Positions 1 to 6,291 of a stretch of 7,927 bases of DNA are shown here, in pieces. The position numbers and the translations under genes were made by a program. Within the stretch, counting starts at the first letter, position 1, and each line of letters opens with the position of its first letter. A model generated the notes under the pieces. That model was not told where the DNA came from. It worked only from the letters and a program-made list of their open reading frames with translations, and did not search any database. The DNA comes from JBARRS01 sp049644345 (lineage in GTDB: Bacteria; Actinomycetota; Thermoleophilia; Gaiellales; Gaiellaceae), in assembly GCA_049644345.1 (NCBI GenBank), contig JBARRS010000096.1:1-7927 (forward strand), given 5' to 3'.

Positions 1-191
1 AGGACTTCGGCCGCTTCAAGGAGGACTTTGAGCTCGTCGGCACGCACCTCGGTCGCGCACAGACGAAGTTCGGCGACGCGGAGAAGCGCCTCGGGCGGTT
101 CGAGACGAAGCTGGAGCAGGCGGCCGAGACGGACCTCGGGCCCCCGGGCGACACCGTCGCCGAGCTTCCGCGCGCGGCCGACGCGGCCTAG
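1..191 (+). CDS. rmuC: RmuC-family protein, C-terminal fragment (5' end outside window)
   Basis: An open frame enters from the left edge (first full codon at 3) and ends with TAG at 189-191, leaving 62 visible residues. The peptide starts DFGRFKEDFELVGTHLGRAQ and continues with a charged amphipathic helix, then an acidic, proline-containing tail. This resembles the end of the RmuC domain, in which a helix with an F-x-x-F-x-x-x-F/L-x-x-V-G-x-x-L pattern follows the nuclease-like core. RmuC proteins are described as limiters of DNA rearrangement at inverted repeats; the catalytic core is not in the window, so no active-site residue can be checked. The gene converges on the aconitase gene with only 9 bases between the two stop codons and no hairpin there. 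The family call rests on one short helix; another coiled-coil protein is possible. Confidence 0.68.
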   Translation, partial: DFGRFKEDFELVGTHLGRAQTKFGDAEKRLGRFETKLEQAAETDLGPPGDTVAELPRAADAA

Positions 192-200
192 GCGTCCGCT

Positions 201-2147
201 TTACGCCACCGCGGGTTGCTGCTCACGCAGATACCGGATCAATCCGCCGGCCACGACGATCTCGCGCTCGCGCGGAAGGAAGTCGTGCGTGAGCGTGATC
301 GTCTCGGAGCCCTCGATCTCGCACTCGAGCTCGTCGGCGCCCTCCGCGATCGAGTGAAGGCCTGAGACCCGCCAGGTCTGGCCGAGCTCGGCCTTGTCGT
401 AGTCCGACTCGTCCTTGAAGAGAAGCGGCACGACCCCCTGCGCGATCAGGTTGCGACGGTGGATCCGCGCGAAGCTCTTGGCGATCACGGCCCGGACGCC
501 GAGCTGCGCCGGCGCGAGCGCCGCGTGCTCGCGGCTCGAGCCCTGCCCGTAGTTGTGCCCGGCGACGATGAAGCCTCCGCCCCACTCCTTCGCCCGCCGC
601 GGGAACTCCTTGTCGCGGTGCTGGAACGTGAACTCAGCGATCGCGGGCACGTTCGAGCGGTACGCCATCACCGTGGCGCCGTCCGGCGAGAGCTCGCCCG
701 TCGAGACGTCGTCGGGCGCCACGATCAACACGCGCAGCTCGAGCTCGTCCGGCAGAGGCTTCTGCTCGGGCGGCGGGTGGATGTTCGGCCCACGGGGGAC
801 CTGGATCGACGCGGCCTCCGACTCGGGCGCGGGCTCGAGGATGTGCTTGCTCACCACCTCCGGCCGCGGCGCCGGCCGCTCCGGCAGCGCCGGTGCTTCG
901 AGCTCCCGCGGGTCGGAGATGACGCCCGACAGCATCGACGCGGCCGCGACCGCCGGCGAGCACAGATAGACCTTGTCGTCGGCTGTGCCGCTACGGCCCG
1001 GGAAGTTCCGGTTGAACGTCCGCAGCGAGTTCGACCCGGACGGCGGCGCCTGCCCCATCCCCACGCAGGGCCCACACGCCGGCTCGAGCATGCGCACGCC
1101 GGCCATCAGCAGGTCGACGTAGGTGCCCGAGCGCGTGATCTGGTCGAGGATCTGCCGTGAGCCGGGCGTCGCAGTGGCCGAGACGAGCCGATCCGAGATC
1201 CGTTGCCCGCGCAGCACCGCGCCGACGATCGCGAGATCCTCGTAGGACGAGTTGACCGACGAGCCGATGCAGACCTGCGTGAGCTCGGTGCCGACGATCT
1301 CGTCGACCGGGACGACGTTGCCCGGGCTCGACGGCTGCGCGACCAGCGGCACGAGACCCGCGAGGTCGATGTGCTCCTCCTCGTCGAAGTCACCCGTCTC
1401 GCCTGTCGGAAGCTCGACATAGTCGTTCGCGCGGTCCTGTTCCTCCAGCCACATTCGGGCCTCAACGTCCGCGGGGAAGACCGCGCCGGTCGCGCCGAGC
1501 TCGGCGATCATGTTCGCGATCGTCCCGCGCTCGGTATAGGAGAGCGTCGTGACGCCTGGGCCGGTGAACTCGAAGACGCACCCGCGCCCGCCGCGGACGC
1601 CTCGGCGTCGGAGCAGCTCGAGGATCACGTCCTTCGCCTGGATCCACGGGCGGTCGAGCTCGTTCTCGAGGAAGACCCCGACGATCTTCGGGCACGGGAG
1701 CTCGAACGGATGCCCCGCCATGCAGACCGCGACGTCGAGCCCGCCCGCGCCGATCGCGATCATCGCGCAGGAGCCGGACTGGGTCGTGTGGCTGTCTGCG
1801 CCGACGAGCGTCTTGCCCGGCGTCGCGAACCGCTCGCAGTGGACGTAGTGGCAGATCCCGTTCCCCGGCCGCGAGAACCAGGCGCCGTACTTCGCCGACA
1901 TCGCCTGGAGGAAGCGGTGGTCGTCGGGATTCTTGAAATCGATCTGAAGGATGTTGTGGTCGACGTAGACAACCGCGGTCTCGACCTGGACGCGCTCCAC
2001 CTCGAAGAGCTCGAGCTGCATCATCGCCATTGTCCCGGTCGCGTCCTGCGCGAGTGTCTGGTCGACGCGCAACCCGATCTCCTGGCCGGGAACCAGCTCG
2101 CCGCGAACCAGGTGCTCTTCCAGGATCGAGCGCGCAAGCGAAGCCAT
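201..2147 (-). CDS. acn: Aconitate hydratase (short bacterial type)
   Basis: This 648-residue protein is a [4Fe-4S] aconitase, which interconverts citrate and isocitrate through cis-aconitate in the cytosolic TCA cycle. Visible motifs in order are D-Q-T-L-x-Q-D-A-T-G-T (29-39), DHN (63-65), DSHT (118-121), the first cluster cysteine in CIGSS (C293), the other two in ACGPC (C358, C361), NRNFPGR (379-385), and, in the swivel domain, QGSSRE (535-540) and KSFARIHRRN (557-566). All catalytic-type residues are present. Length is about 650, not the roughly 900 of AcnA/AcnB, which fits the compact subfamily often labelled 'aconitate hydratase, putative'; homoaconitase or isopropylmalate isomerase are less likely because the catalytic and swivel domains are fused and DQTLxQDATGT is typical of aconitase. 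The ATG at 2147 has no Shine-Dalgarno sequence; a TAAGCT box 8 bases upstream suggests leaderless transcription. It lies 18 bases after the baeRF gene, on the same strand. Confidence 0.93.
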   Translation of the reverse strand: MASLARSILEEHLVRGELVPGQEIGLRVDQTLAQDATGTMAMMQLELFEVERVQVETAVVYVDHNILQIDFKNPDDHRFLQAMSAKYGAWFSRPGNGICHYVHCERFATPGKTLVGADSHTTQSGSCAMIAIGAGGLDVAVCMAGHPFELPCPKIVGVFLENELDRPWIQAKDVILELLRRRGVRGGRGCVFEFTGPGVTTLSYTERGTIANMIAELGATGAVFPADVEARMWLEEQDRANDYVELPTGETGDFDEEEHIDLAGLVPLVAQPSSPGNVVPVDEIVGTELTQVCIGSSVNSSYEDLAIVGAVLRGQRISDRLVSATATPGSRQILDQITRSGTYVDLLMAGVRMLEPACGPCVGMGQAPPSGSNSLRTFNRNFPGRSGTADDKVYLCSPAVAAASMLSGVISDPRELEAPALPERPAPRPEVVSKHILEPAPESEAASIQVPRGPNIHPPPEQKPLPDELELRVLIVAPDDVSTGELSPDGATVMAYRSNVPAIAEFTFQHRDKEFPRRAKEWGGGFIVAGHNYGQGSSREHAALAPAQLGVRAVIAKSFARIHRRNLIAQGVVPLLFKDESDYDKAELGQTWRVSGLHSIAEGADELECEIEGSETITLTHDFLPREREIVVAGGLIRYLREQQPAVA

Positions 2148-2155
2148 TGCGCTCT

Positions 2156-2161
2156 AGCTTA
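2156..2161 (-). promoter_or_regulatory. Candidate -10 box (TAAGCT) for a leaderless aconitase transcript
   Basis: On the minus strand TAAGCT is followed by 8 bases and then the aconitase ATG, with no ribosome-binding site between. This is the spacing expected when transcription begins at the start codon, which is common in Actinomycetota. No TTGAC-like -35 box is visible 16-18 bases further upstream. The gene could instead, or also, be read through from the baeRF gene. Confidence 0.35.
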
Positions 2162-2187
2162 GTTACTAGTAACGGAGGAGCGCTCCT
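2162..2187. repeat. Two adjacent perfect 12-bp palindromes upstream of aconitase
   Basis: GTTACTAGTAAC (2162-2173) and AGGAGCGCTCCT (2176-2187) are each perfectly self-complementary and are separated by GG, with centres 14 bp apart. They span the stop codon and last codons of the baeRF gene and directly abut the candidate aconitase -10 box. The second one encodes the conserved ALL part of the C-terminal GALLRY motif, so coding constraint could explain it. The first covers the final Tyr codon, the stop codon and noncoding bases. Use as an operator is inference. Confidence 0.5.
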
Positions 2188-3308
2188 ACGCCCTCGACGG
2201 GCTCGAGGTCGCGGTGATGCCGGAGCGCGAGCACCGAGCCACCGTGTGCGAGCGTCTGGTGAACAGCGAGGTCGAGGCCCTGAGCGCGCTCTTCCATCCG
2301 CGTTCCGTCGAGCGGGCAGGCACCGGCCTCGGAGCTGAGGCGCCCACAGGCAGGGCACTGCCATGCCGGGCGGTCGACGCCCTCCTCGAAGAGAAGCAGC
2401 TCTACGCGCCCGTCGGAGGCAGCCTCGAGCGTCTCAGGCCAGCCCGCAGCGGCGCGGGCGTGCCGCCCGGCCTCCTCGCGCCAGCGTTGGATCGCCTCGT
2501 CCTCTTGCCGTGAGCGCCACTCCTCGAGCACAGGCCGCGCGATCTCGAGGAGCTCGGGCGGCGCCGCGTGCGACTCGGCAGTCGTCCAGCCGATCACGAC
2601 GCTCTTCACGTCATGTGAGAGCAGGTCGTCGAACTCCGTGCGCGTCTCCTCACTCGCGACCACGACGACGGGGGGCCGGTGGAGGCGCCGGACGTGGCGG
2701 TCGAGCAGCTCGGCGACCTCCTTCAGGTGCTCGAGGACGTGCTTCTCGATGTGCCGCTGGTAGCGAGCCTGCGACCAGCCCCCTTGGTCATGGCGGCTCA
2801 GCTGCTCGTCGAACTGCTCGACGAGCTCGTGCAGGCGTCCGCCGCGCAGCTGGTAGATCTCACCACGCTCCCGCCCGACGACACAGACGAGCGCGCCCTC
2901 ACTTCGTCCGACGAGCGGAACGAGCGGGGCGAGGAGGAACTGCCGGCCGACGTTGATCTCGTCCGGCACCGGCTCCGAGAGCGAGATCGCCCGCCAGAAG
3001 TTGTCGAGCCCGGCGACGAAGATCGCAAGCCCCTGAGCCCCCTCGCGCGAGAATTCGTTGTCGAAGTACGCCTGTATCCGTGCGAAGTCGGCGTGCAGCG
3101 CCTCGCGCTGCTCGTGCGTCAGCTCGCTGCGTCGCTCGCTCTCCGTCTTCTCCCCCTCCTGGAGCAGCGCGCTCACGCGCGCGTCCACGTCCTTGGAAGT
3201 GGGAGAGATACTCGGGTCGAGGTTGACGAAGCAGCTGATCGCGCAGCCCTTCTCGGCCCGGAAGCTCGCGAGATCACGCAAGCCGTTCCAGTTCACCGTT
3301 GCCGCCAC
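2166..3308 (-). CDS. baeRF / Vms1-type eRF1-like protein (possible peptidyl-tRNA hydrolase)
   Basis: This 380-residue protein resembles the bacterial eRF1-like (baeRF) group that NCBI often names Vms1/Ankzf1 family peptidyl-tRNA hydrolase, thought to release nascent chains from stalled 60S/50S subunits. From the N-terminus there is a leading strand/helix region (about 1-60), a middle domain with the loop GGWSQARYQR (176-185) that sits where release factors carry GGQ (Q180 is the candidate catalytic glutamine), then V-V-V-V-A (214-218) opening an eRF1 domain-3-like fold. That fold contains a zinc-ribbon-like CPACG (C318, C321) and CPLDG (C331), and ends in the typical GALLRY. The ribbon's fourth ligand position is Asp, not Cys. 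I chose GTG 3308 over GTG 3314 because AAGGGG lies 7 bases before 3308 but only 1 base before 3314. It is the first gene of a pair with aconitase. The family is fairly sure; hydrolase activity is inferred. Confidence 0.8.
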   Translation of the reverse strand: MAATVNWNGLRDLASFRAEKGCAISCFVNLDPSISPTSKDVDARVSALLQEGEKTESERRSELTHEQREALHADFARIQAYFDNEFSREGAQGLAIFVAGLDNFWRAISLSEPVPDEINVGRQFLLAPLVPLVGRSEGALVCVVGRERGEIYQLRGGRLHELVEQFDEQLSRHDQGGWSQARYQRHIEKHVLEHLKEVAELLDRHVRRLHRPPVVVVASEETRTEFDDLLSHDVKSVVIGWTTAESHAAPPELLEIARPVLEEWRSRQEDEAIQRWREEAGRHARAAAGWPETLEAASDGRVELLLFEEGVDRPAWQCPACGRLSSEAGACPLDGTRMEERAQGLDLAVHQTLAHGGSVLALRHHRDLEPVEGVGALLRY

Positions 3309-3335
3309 GGACACTCCCCTTGCCTGAAAACGGCG

Positions 3336-3341
3336 ATTCTA
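3336..3341 (-). promoter_or_regulatory. Candidate -10 box (TAGAAT) for the baeRF gene
   Basis: Read on the minus strand, 3341-3336 is TAGAAT, one base off TATAAT and close to the common actinobacterial form. It would start a transcript near 3329, leaving a leader of about 20 bases that contains AAGGGG 7 bases before GTG 3308. No clear -35 box is present; in a gap this short it would fall inside the DUF488 coding sequence. The box overlaps the A of the DUF488 ATG on the other strand. Confidence 0.45.
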
Positions 3342-3865
3342 TGCGCGTGCGGGTATGCACGATCGGGCACGGGACGAGGCCGGTCGAGGAGCTGCTCGAA
3401 TGCCTCGGAGAGGCCGGCGTGCGGACGCTCGTCGACGTGCGCCGCTTCCCCGGCTCCCGTCGGAACCCGCAGTTCAACCAGGCGCCGCTCGTCGAACAGC
3501 TGGAGCGCGCCGGCATCACGTACCGGCACGCGATCGAGCTCGGCGGCCGGCGCGGCGGCGAGCCCGGCCAGGAGCGTTTCGCATGCATCCGCCAGGCCGG
3601 GTTCCGCAACTACGCGGCGCGGATGGCACGCCCGGAGTGGCAGGAGGCGCTTGCGGCGGCTCTCGCGGAGCCCGACCCTTGCTTCATGTGCGCCGAGACG
3701 CCGTGGTGGCGCTGCCATCGCCGACTGATCGCCGAGCTGCTCGTTGCGCGCGGGCACCAGATCGTCCACCTGATCCGCCCGCACGAGCACGACCGCCACC
3801 GGCTTTACGATGAGTCCGAGGTGCGAGAAGGCAAGCTCTACCTGTGCGGCCGACTGGTGGCATGA
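3341..3865 (+). CDS. DUF488 family protein
   Basis: This 174-residue protein carries the DUF488 signature: TIGHG (7-11), a DVRRFPGSR-x-NPQF segment (32-45), ELGGRR (66-71), and a C-terminal C-A-E-T-P-W-W-R-C-H-R block (117-127), the paired Cys/His motif typical of the family. It is a single-domain, soluble protein of the usual length. The family's biochemical role is not established, so no reaction is assigned; the conserved Cys, His, Arg and Asp residues suggest an enzyme or metal site. I chose ATG 3341 because the peptide begins with the conserved strand leading into TIGHG; an upstream ATG at 3299 would add 14 non-conserved residues and overlap the divergent baeRF gene. No Shine-Dalgarno sequence precedes 3341. 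It ends 74 bases before trxB on the same strand; a candidate promoter in that gap suggests trxB can be transcribed independently. Confidence 0.85.
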   Translation: MRVRVCTIGHGTRPVEELLECLGEAGVRTLVDVRRFPGSRRNPQFNQAPLVEQLERAGITYRHAIELGGRRGGEPGQERFACIRQAGFRNYAARMARPEWQEALAAALAEPDPCFMCAETPWWRCHRRLIAELLVARGHQIVHLIRPHEHDRHRLYDESEVREGKLYLCGRLVA

Positions 3866-3891
3866 GGAAGTTTTGACCGGGGTTTTTCGTT
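3866..3891 (+). promoter_or_regulatory. Candidate SigR/SigH-type (thiol stress) promoter of trxB
   Basis: GGAAG (3866-3870) is followed by exactly 18 bases and then GTT (3889-3891), with CGTT at 3888-3891. The Streptomyces SigR consensus is GGAAT-N18-GTT, and mycobacterial SigH is similar with CGTT; both control thioredoxin reductase in those genera. Here one base of the -35 element differs. It starts immediately after the DUF488 stop codon. The match is short, but the spacing and the gene it precedes are both as expected. Confidence 0.45.
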
Positions 3892-3900
3892 ACATAGATA
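3873..3900 (+). promoter_or_regulatory. Candidate housekeeping promoter of trxB
   Basis: TTGACC (3873-3878), a 16-base spacer, and TAGATA (3895-3900) form a plausible sigma-70-type promoter overlapping the SigR-like one. The -35 box matches five of six bases of TTGACA; the -10 box is weaker because it lacks the final T. Its start point would fall near 3906, inside the following hairpin. Confidence 0.4.
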
Positions 3901-3901
3901 C

Positions 3902-3920
3902 GTGGGGCCTTAGGCCCCGC
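3902..3920 (+). other. Strong GC hairpin in the trxB leader
   Basis: GGGGCC, a TTA loop and GGCCCC form a perfect 6-bp stem (3904-3909 with 3913-3918). It extends by a T-G wobble and a G-C pair to 3902 and 3920. It lies 9 bases upstream of the trxB ribosome-binding site. No run of T follows directly (CTGAATTTT), so it is a poor intrinsic terminator. It may instead stabilise the 5' end of the trxB mRNA or act as an operator. Confidence 0.6.
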
Positions 3921-3929
3921 CTGAATTTT

Positions 3930-3934
3930 GGAGG
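3930..3934 (+). promoter_or_regulatory. Ribosome-binding site deciding the trxB start
   Basis: GGAGG here stands 5 bases before GTG 3940, giving a good Shine-Dalgarno. A possible TTG start at 3928 would place the start codon across this site and has no Shine-Dalgarno of its own, so GTG 3940 is preferred. Confidence 0.8.
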
Positions 3935-3939
3935 AATCT

Positions 3940-4920
3940 GTGACTGAGAACGGCGTTCGAGAGCTGATCATCATCGGCGGCGGCCCTGCCGGCTACACGG
4001 CCGCGCTGTACGCGGCGCGGGCGAACCTGGAGCCGCTCGTTATCGAGGGCTTCAACTGGGGCGGCCAGCTGATGATCACGAGCGACGTCGAGAACTATCC
4101 GGGCTACACGGACGGCGTCCTCGGCCCCCAGATGATGCAGGACTTCCGCCGCCAGTCCGAGCGCTTCGGCGCGGAGTTCATCACCGACGATGTCACCCGT
4201 GTCGACTTCAGCGAGCGGCCGTTCCGAGTCTGGGTGGGTAACGAAGAGCACCGCGCCGATGCGGTCATCATCGCGACGGGAGCGACCGCGCGTCAGCTGG
4301 GTCTCGAGTCGGAGAAGCGACTGCACGGCCGCGGCGTCACGTACTGCGCCACGTGCGACGCCGCCTTCTACGGCGACAAGGAAGTCGTGGTCGTCGGCGG
4401 CGGGGACTCGGCGATGGAGGAAGCGCTCTTCCTGACGAAGTTCGCGAGCAAGGTGACGATCGTCCACCGCCGTGACGAGTTCCGCGCGTCGCCGATCATG
4501 CTCGACCGAGCACGCGCGAACGAGAAGATCGAATGGGTCACGAACGCCGTTGTCGAGGAGGTGCTCGGGGAGCAGAAGATCGAGGCCGTCCGGCTGCGCT
4601 CGACGACGACGGACGAGACCTGGGACCTGCCGGCCGACGGGCTCTTCGTCGCGATCGGCCACGATCCCACGACCGCGCTCTTCCTCGACCAGCTCGACCA
4701 CGACGAGGCGGGCTACCTGGTGACTCACGACGGCACGGCGACGAACATCTCCGGCGTGTTCGCGGCCGGAGACGTCGTCGACCACGTCTACCGCCAGGCC
4801 GTCACGGCGGCCGGGATGGGCTGCATGGCCGCGCTCGACGTCGAGCGCTTCCTCGCCGCGGAGCGCGGGCACGAGGCCGCTGCTCTAACGGCGCCGCGCG
4901 CCGAGGCCGCGGAGGTCTAG
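3940..4920 (+). CDS. trxB: Thioredoxin-disulfide reductase
   Basis: This 326-residue FAD enzyme uses NADPH to reduce thioredoxin in the cytosol. The FAD-binding GGGPAG (13-18) is followed by the redox-active CATC (C136, C139), the NADPH-binding GGGDSAMEEA (153-162), HRRDEFR (176-182), which recognises the NADPH phosphate, and a GVFAAGDV block (272-279) that completes the FAD site. Length and motif spacing match the low-molecular-weight bacterial TrxB; the HRR signature and the CxxC inside the NADPH domain separate it from ferredoxin/flavodoxin-NADP reductases of the same fold. The C-terminus carries an Ala-rich tail beyond the conserved core. No trxA follows, unlike in many actinobacteria; the next gene is on the opposite strand and its stop codon overlaps the trxB stop. 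The leader has promoter candidates, a hairpin and a good ribosome-binding site. Confidence 0.96.
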   Translation: MTENGVRELIIIGGGPAGYTAALYAARANLEPLVIEGFNWGGQLMITSDVENYPGYTDGVLGPQMMQDFRRQSERFGAEFITDDVTRVDFSERPFRVWVGNEEHRADAVIIATGATARQLGLESEKRLHGRGVTYCATCDAAFYGDKEVVVVGGGDSAMEEALFLTKFASKVTIVHRRDEFRASPIMLDRARANEKIEWVTNAVVEEVLGEQKIEAVRLRSTTTDETWDLPADGLFVAIGHDPTTALFLDQLDHDEAGYLVTHDGTATNISGVFAAGDVVDHVYRQAVTAAGMGCMAALDVERFLAAERGHEAAALTAPRAEAAEV

Positions 4921-6239
4921 AGCCCGCCGGCGAAGGTGACGCCGAGCAGCAGGAGTGAGAGGGCCGAGGTAGCGAGAACGGTCGCCCCGGCGAGGACGTT
5001 GAACAGTCGTCCGTTGGCGTAGGGGCCCATCAGCTCCCGATTCGCCGACAATCGCCATACGAAGAAAAGCGTCACCGGCAAGAGCGCGCCGTTCACGACC
5101 TGGACGAGAACGAGCAGCGAGATCACCGGGATGCCGGGGATGATGGCGACCAGCGTGCCGATCGCGATCAAGGCGGTGATGACGCCGACGAACACGGGCG
5201 CCTCGCGGATGCGGTGGGATATCCCCTTCTCGAAACCGAACGTCTCGGCGATCACGTATGCAGCCGTCACAGGCAAGATCGCCGCGGCGAGCAGGCTCGC
5301 GCCGAGTAGGCCGATCGCGAACAGAACCTCGGCGAACCGACCGGCAAAAGGCTTCAGGGCCCGTGCCGCGTCGGCAGCATTGTTGACCGTGTGATCGCCG
5401 TGCACGAAGAGAGTCGCCGCTGTCGCGATGATGATGAAACCGGCGACGAGGTTGGCAAAGAGAGAGCCCGAGGCGACCTCCGCCCTCTCCGCGTTCAGCT
5501 GCTCCGGGCCGATGCCCTTCTCGACCACAGCCGACTGAACATAGAGCTGCATGAACGGTGTGATCGTCGTCCCCGCTGTGGCGATGAAGAGCAGGAGATA
5601 TCCGCTGTTCGTCTGCATGTGCGGAGCGACGATCGCCTTGCCGACCGCGCCCCAGTCGGGGTGGGCGAGAACGGCGGCGATCGGGTAGGCGAAAAAAGGG
5701 ATCGTCATGGCGACGAAGATGCGCTCTGCAGTCTTGTAAGAGCCGCGCACAAGTAGGAACCAGATCAGCAACGCGGCGATCGGCACCGACAGCTGGAACG
5801 GGATCCCGGCGAGGTCCAGGGCCGCGCCGATGCCGACGAACTCGGAGATGCAGATGCCCAGGTTGGCCAGCAGCACCGAGGCTGTGGCGAAGAACGACCA
5901 GCGGACGCCGTACTGCTCTCGGATCAGCTCCGCAAGCCCCTTGCCGGTGACCGCGCCCATCCGCGCCGCCATCTCCTGGACGACGATCAGCGAGACGGTG
6001 ATGACGATCATCATCCAGAGGAGGTCGTAGCCGTACTTCGCCCCAACCGAGGCGTAGGTTGCGATGCCGCCGGCGTCGTTGCCCGCGTTGGCAGCGATCA
6101 GGCCCGGGCCGAGGAAGGCGAAGAGCGCCGCGAGCTTGAGGAGAAGCCGATTACGCGGACGGCCGAGCCGGCGCAGGCGAAATGAAAGCCGCCCGCCGCG
6201 AGCGGCTTGAGAGAGACGCGCTGCGGCGCGTACTCGCAC
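4917..6239 (-). CDS. Nramp-family (SLC11-like) metal transporter, variant metal site
   Basis: This 440-residue membrane protein has about 11 hydrophobic segments after a basic, cytosolic N-terminal stretch of about 33 residues. The TM1 block GPGLIAANAGNDAGGIATY (44-62) aligns without gaps to the Nramp TM1 motif: D55-A-G-G58 replaces the usual DPGN. In TM6, TITPFMQLYVQS replaces the usual MPH-containing segment, so the metal-coordinating Met is Thr (T227). Asp is kept but Asn and Met are lost, so classical Mn/Fe uptake cannot be assumed; known Mg2+- and Al3+-transporting relatives also alter the Met. GTG 6239 is the first start after an in-frame stop (6249-6251) and has only a weak GGGA before it. 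It lies 52 bases downstream of an MgtE_N/CBS gene on the same strand, which suggests co-transcription and regulation by that protein. The ion is unproven; Mg2+ is the best guess from context. Confidence 0.88.
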   Translation of the reverse strand: MRVRAAARLSQAARGGRLSFRLRRLGRPRNRLLLKLAALFAFLGPGLIAANAGNDAGGIATYASVGAKYGYDLLWMMIVITVSLIVVQEMAARMGAVTGKGLAELIREQYGVRWSFFATASVLLANLGICISEFVGIGAALDLAGIPFQLSVPIAALLIWFLLVRGSYKTAERIFVAMTIPFFAYPIAAVLAHPDWGAVGKAIVAPHMQTNSGYLLLFIATAGTTITPFMQLYVQSAVVEKGIGPEQLNAERAEVASGSLFANLVAGFIIIATAATLFVHGDHTVNNAADAARALKPFAGRFAEVLFAIGLLGASLLAAAILPVTAAYVIAETFGFEKGISHRIREAPVFVGVITALIAIGTLVAIIPGIPVISLLVLVQVVNGALLPVTLFFVWRLSANRELMGPYANGRLFNVLAGATVLATSALSLLLLGVTFAGGL

Positions 6240-6291
6240 TCCCGTCGCTCAACCGCTCGAGCAACCTCATCGCGCTGGTGAGCGTAGCGGT

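Noticed and set aside
192..200. Bidirectional terminator between the rmuC-like gene and aconitase
   Set aside because: The 9-base gap contains no inverted repeat or T-run.
1203..2162. Open frame of 319 codons on + opposite aconitase
   Set aside because: Composition is dominated by Arg, Asp, Leu and Ala as expected from the reverse complement of GC-rich coding DNA; every aconitase motif is on the other strand.
2679..3728. Open frame of 349 codons on + across the baeRF and DUF488 genes
   Set aside because: It spans two genes with family motifs in other frames and strands and has no motif of its own.
3902..3920. Intrinsic terminator for the DUF488 gene
   Set aside because: The stem is strong, but no T-run follows immediately and it sits between promoter candidates and the trxB ribosome-binding site, so a leader hairpin is more likely.
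3910..4872. Long open frame of 320 codons antisense to trxB
   Set aside because: It mirrors the codon periodicity of trxB, is Arg/Val/Asp-rich without any recognisable motif, and lies wholly opposite a clear enzyme gene.
6240..6291. Separate promoter or operator for the Nramp gene
   Set aside because: The 52-base gap has a GCTCGAGC palindrome but no convincing -10/-35 pair; co-transcription with the upstream gene is simpler.
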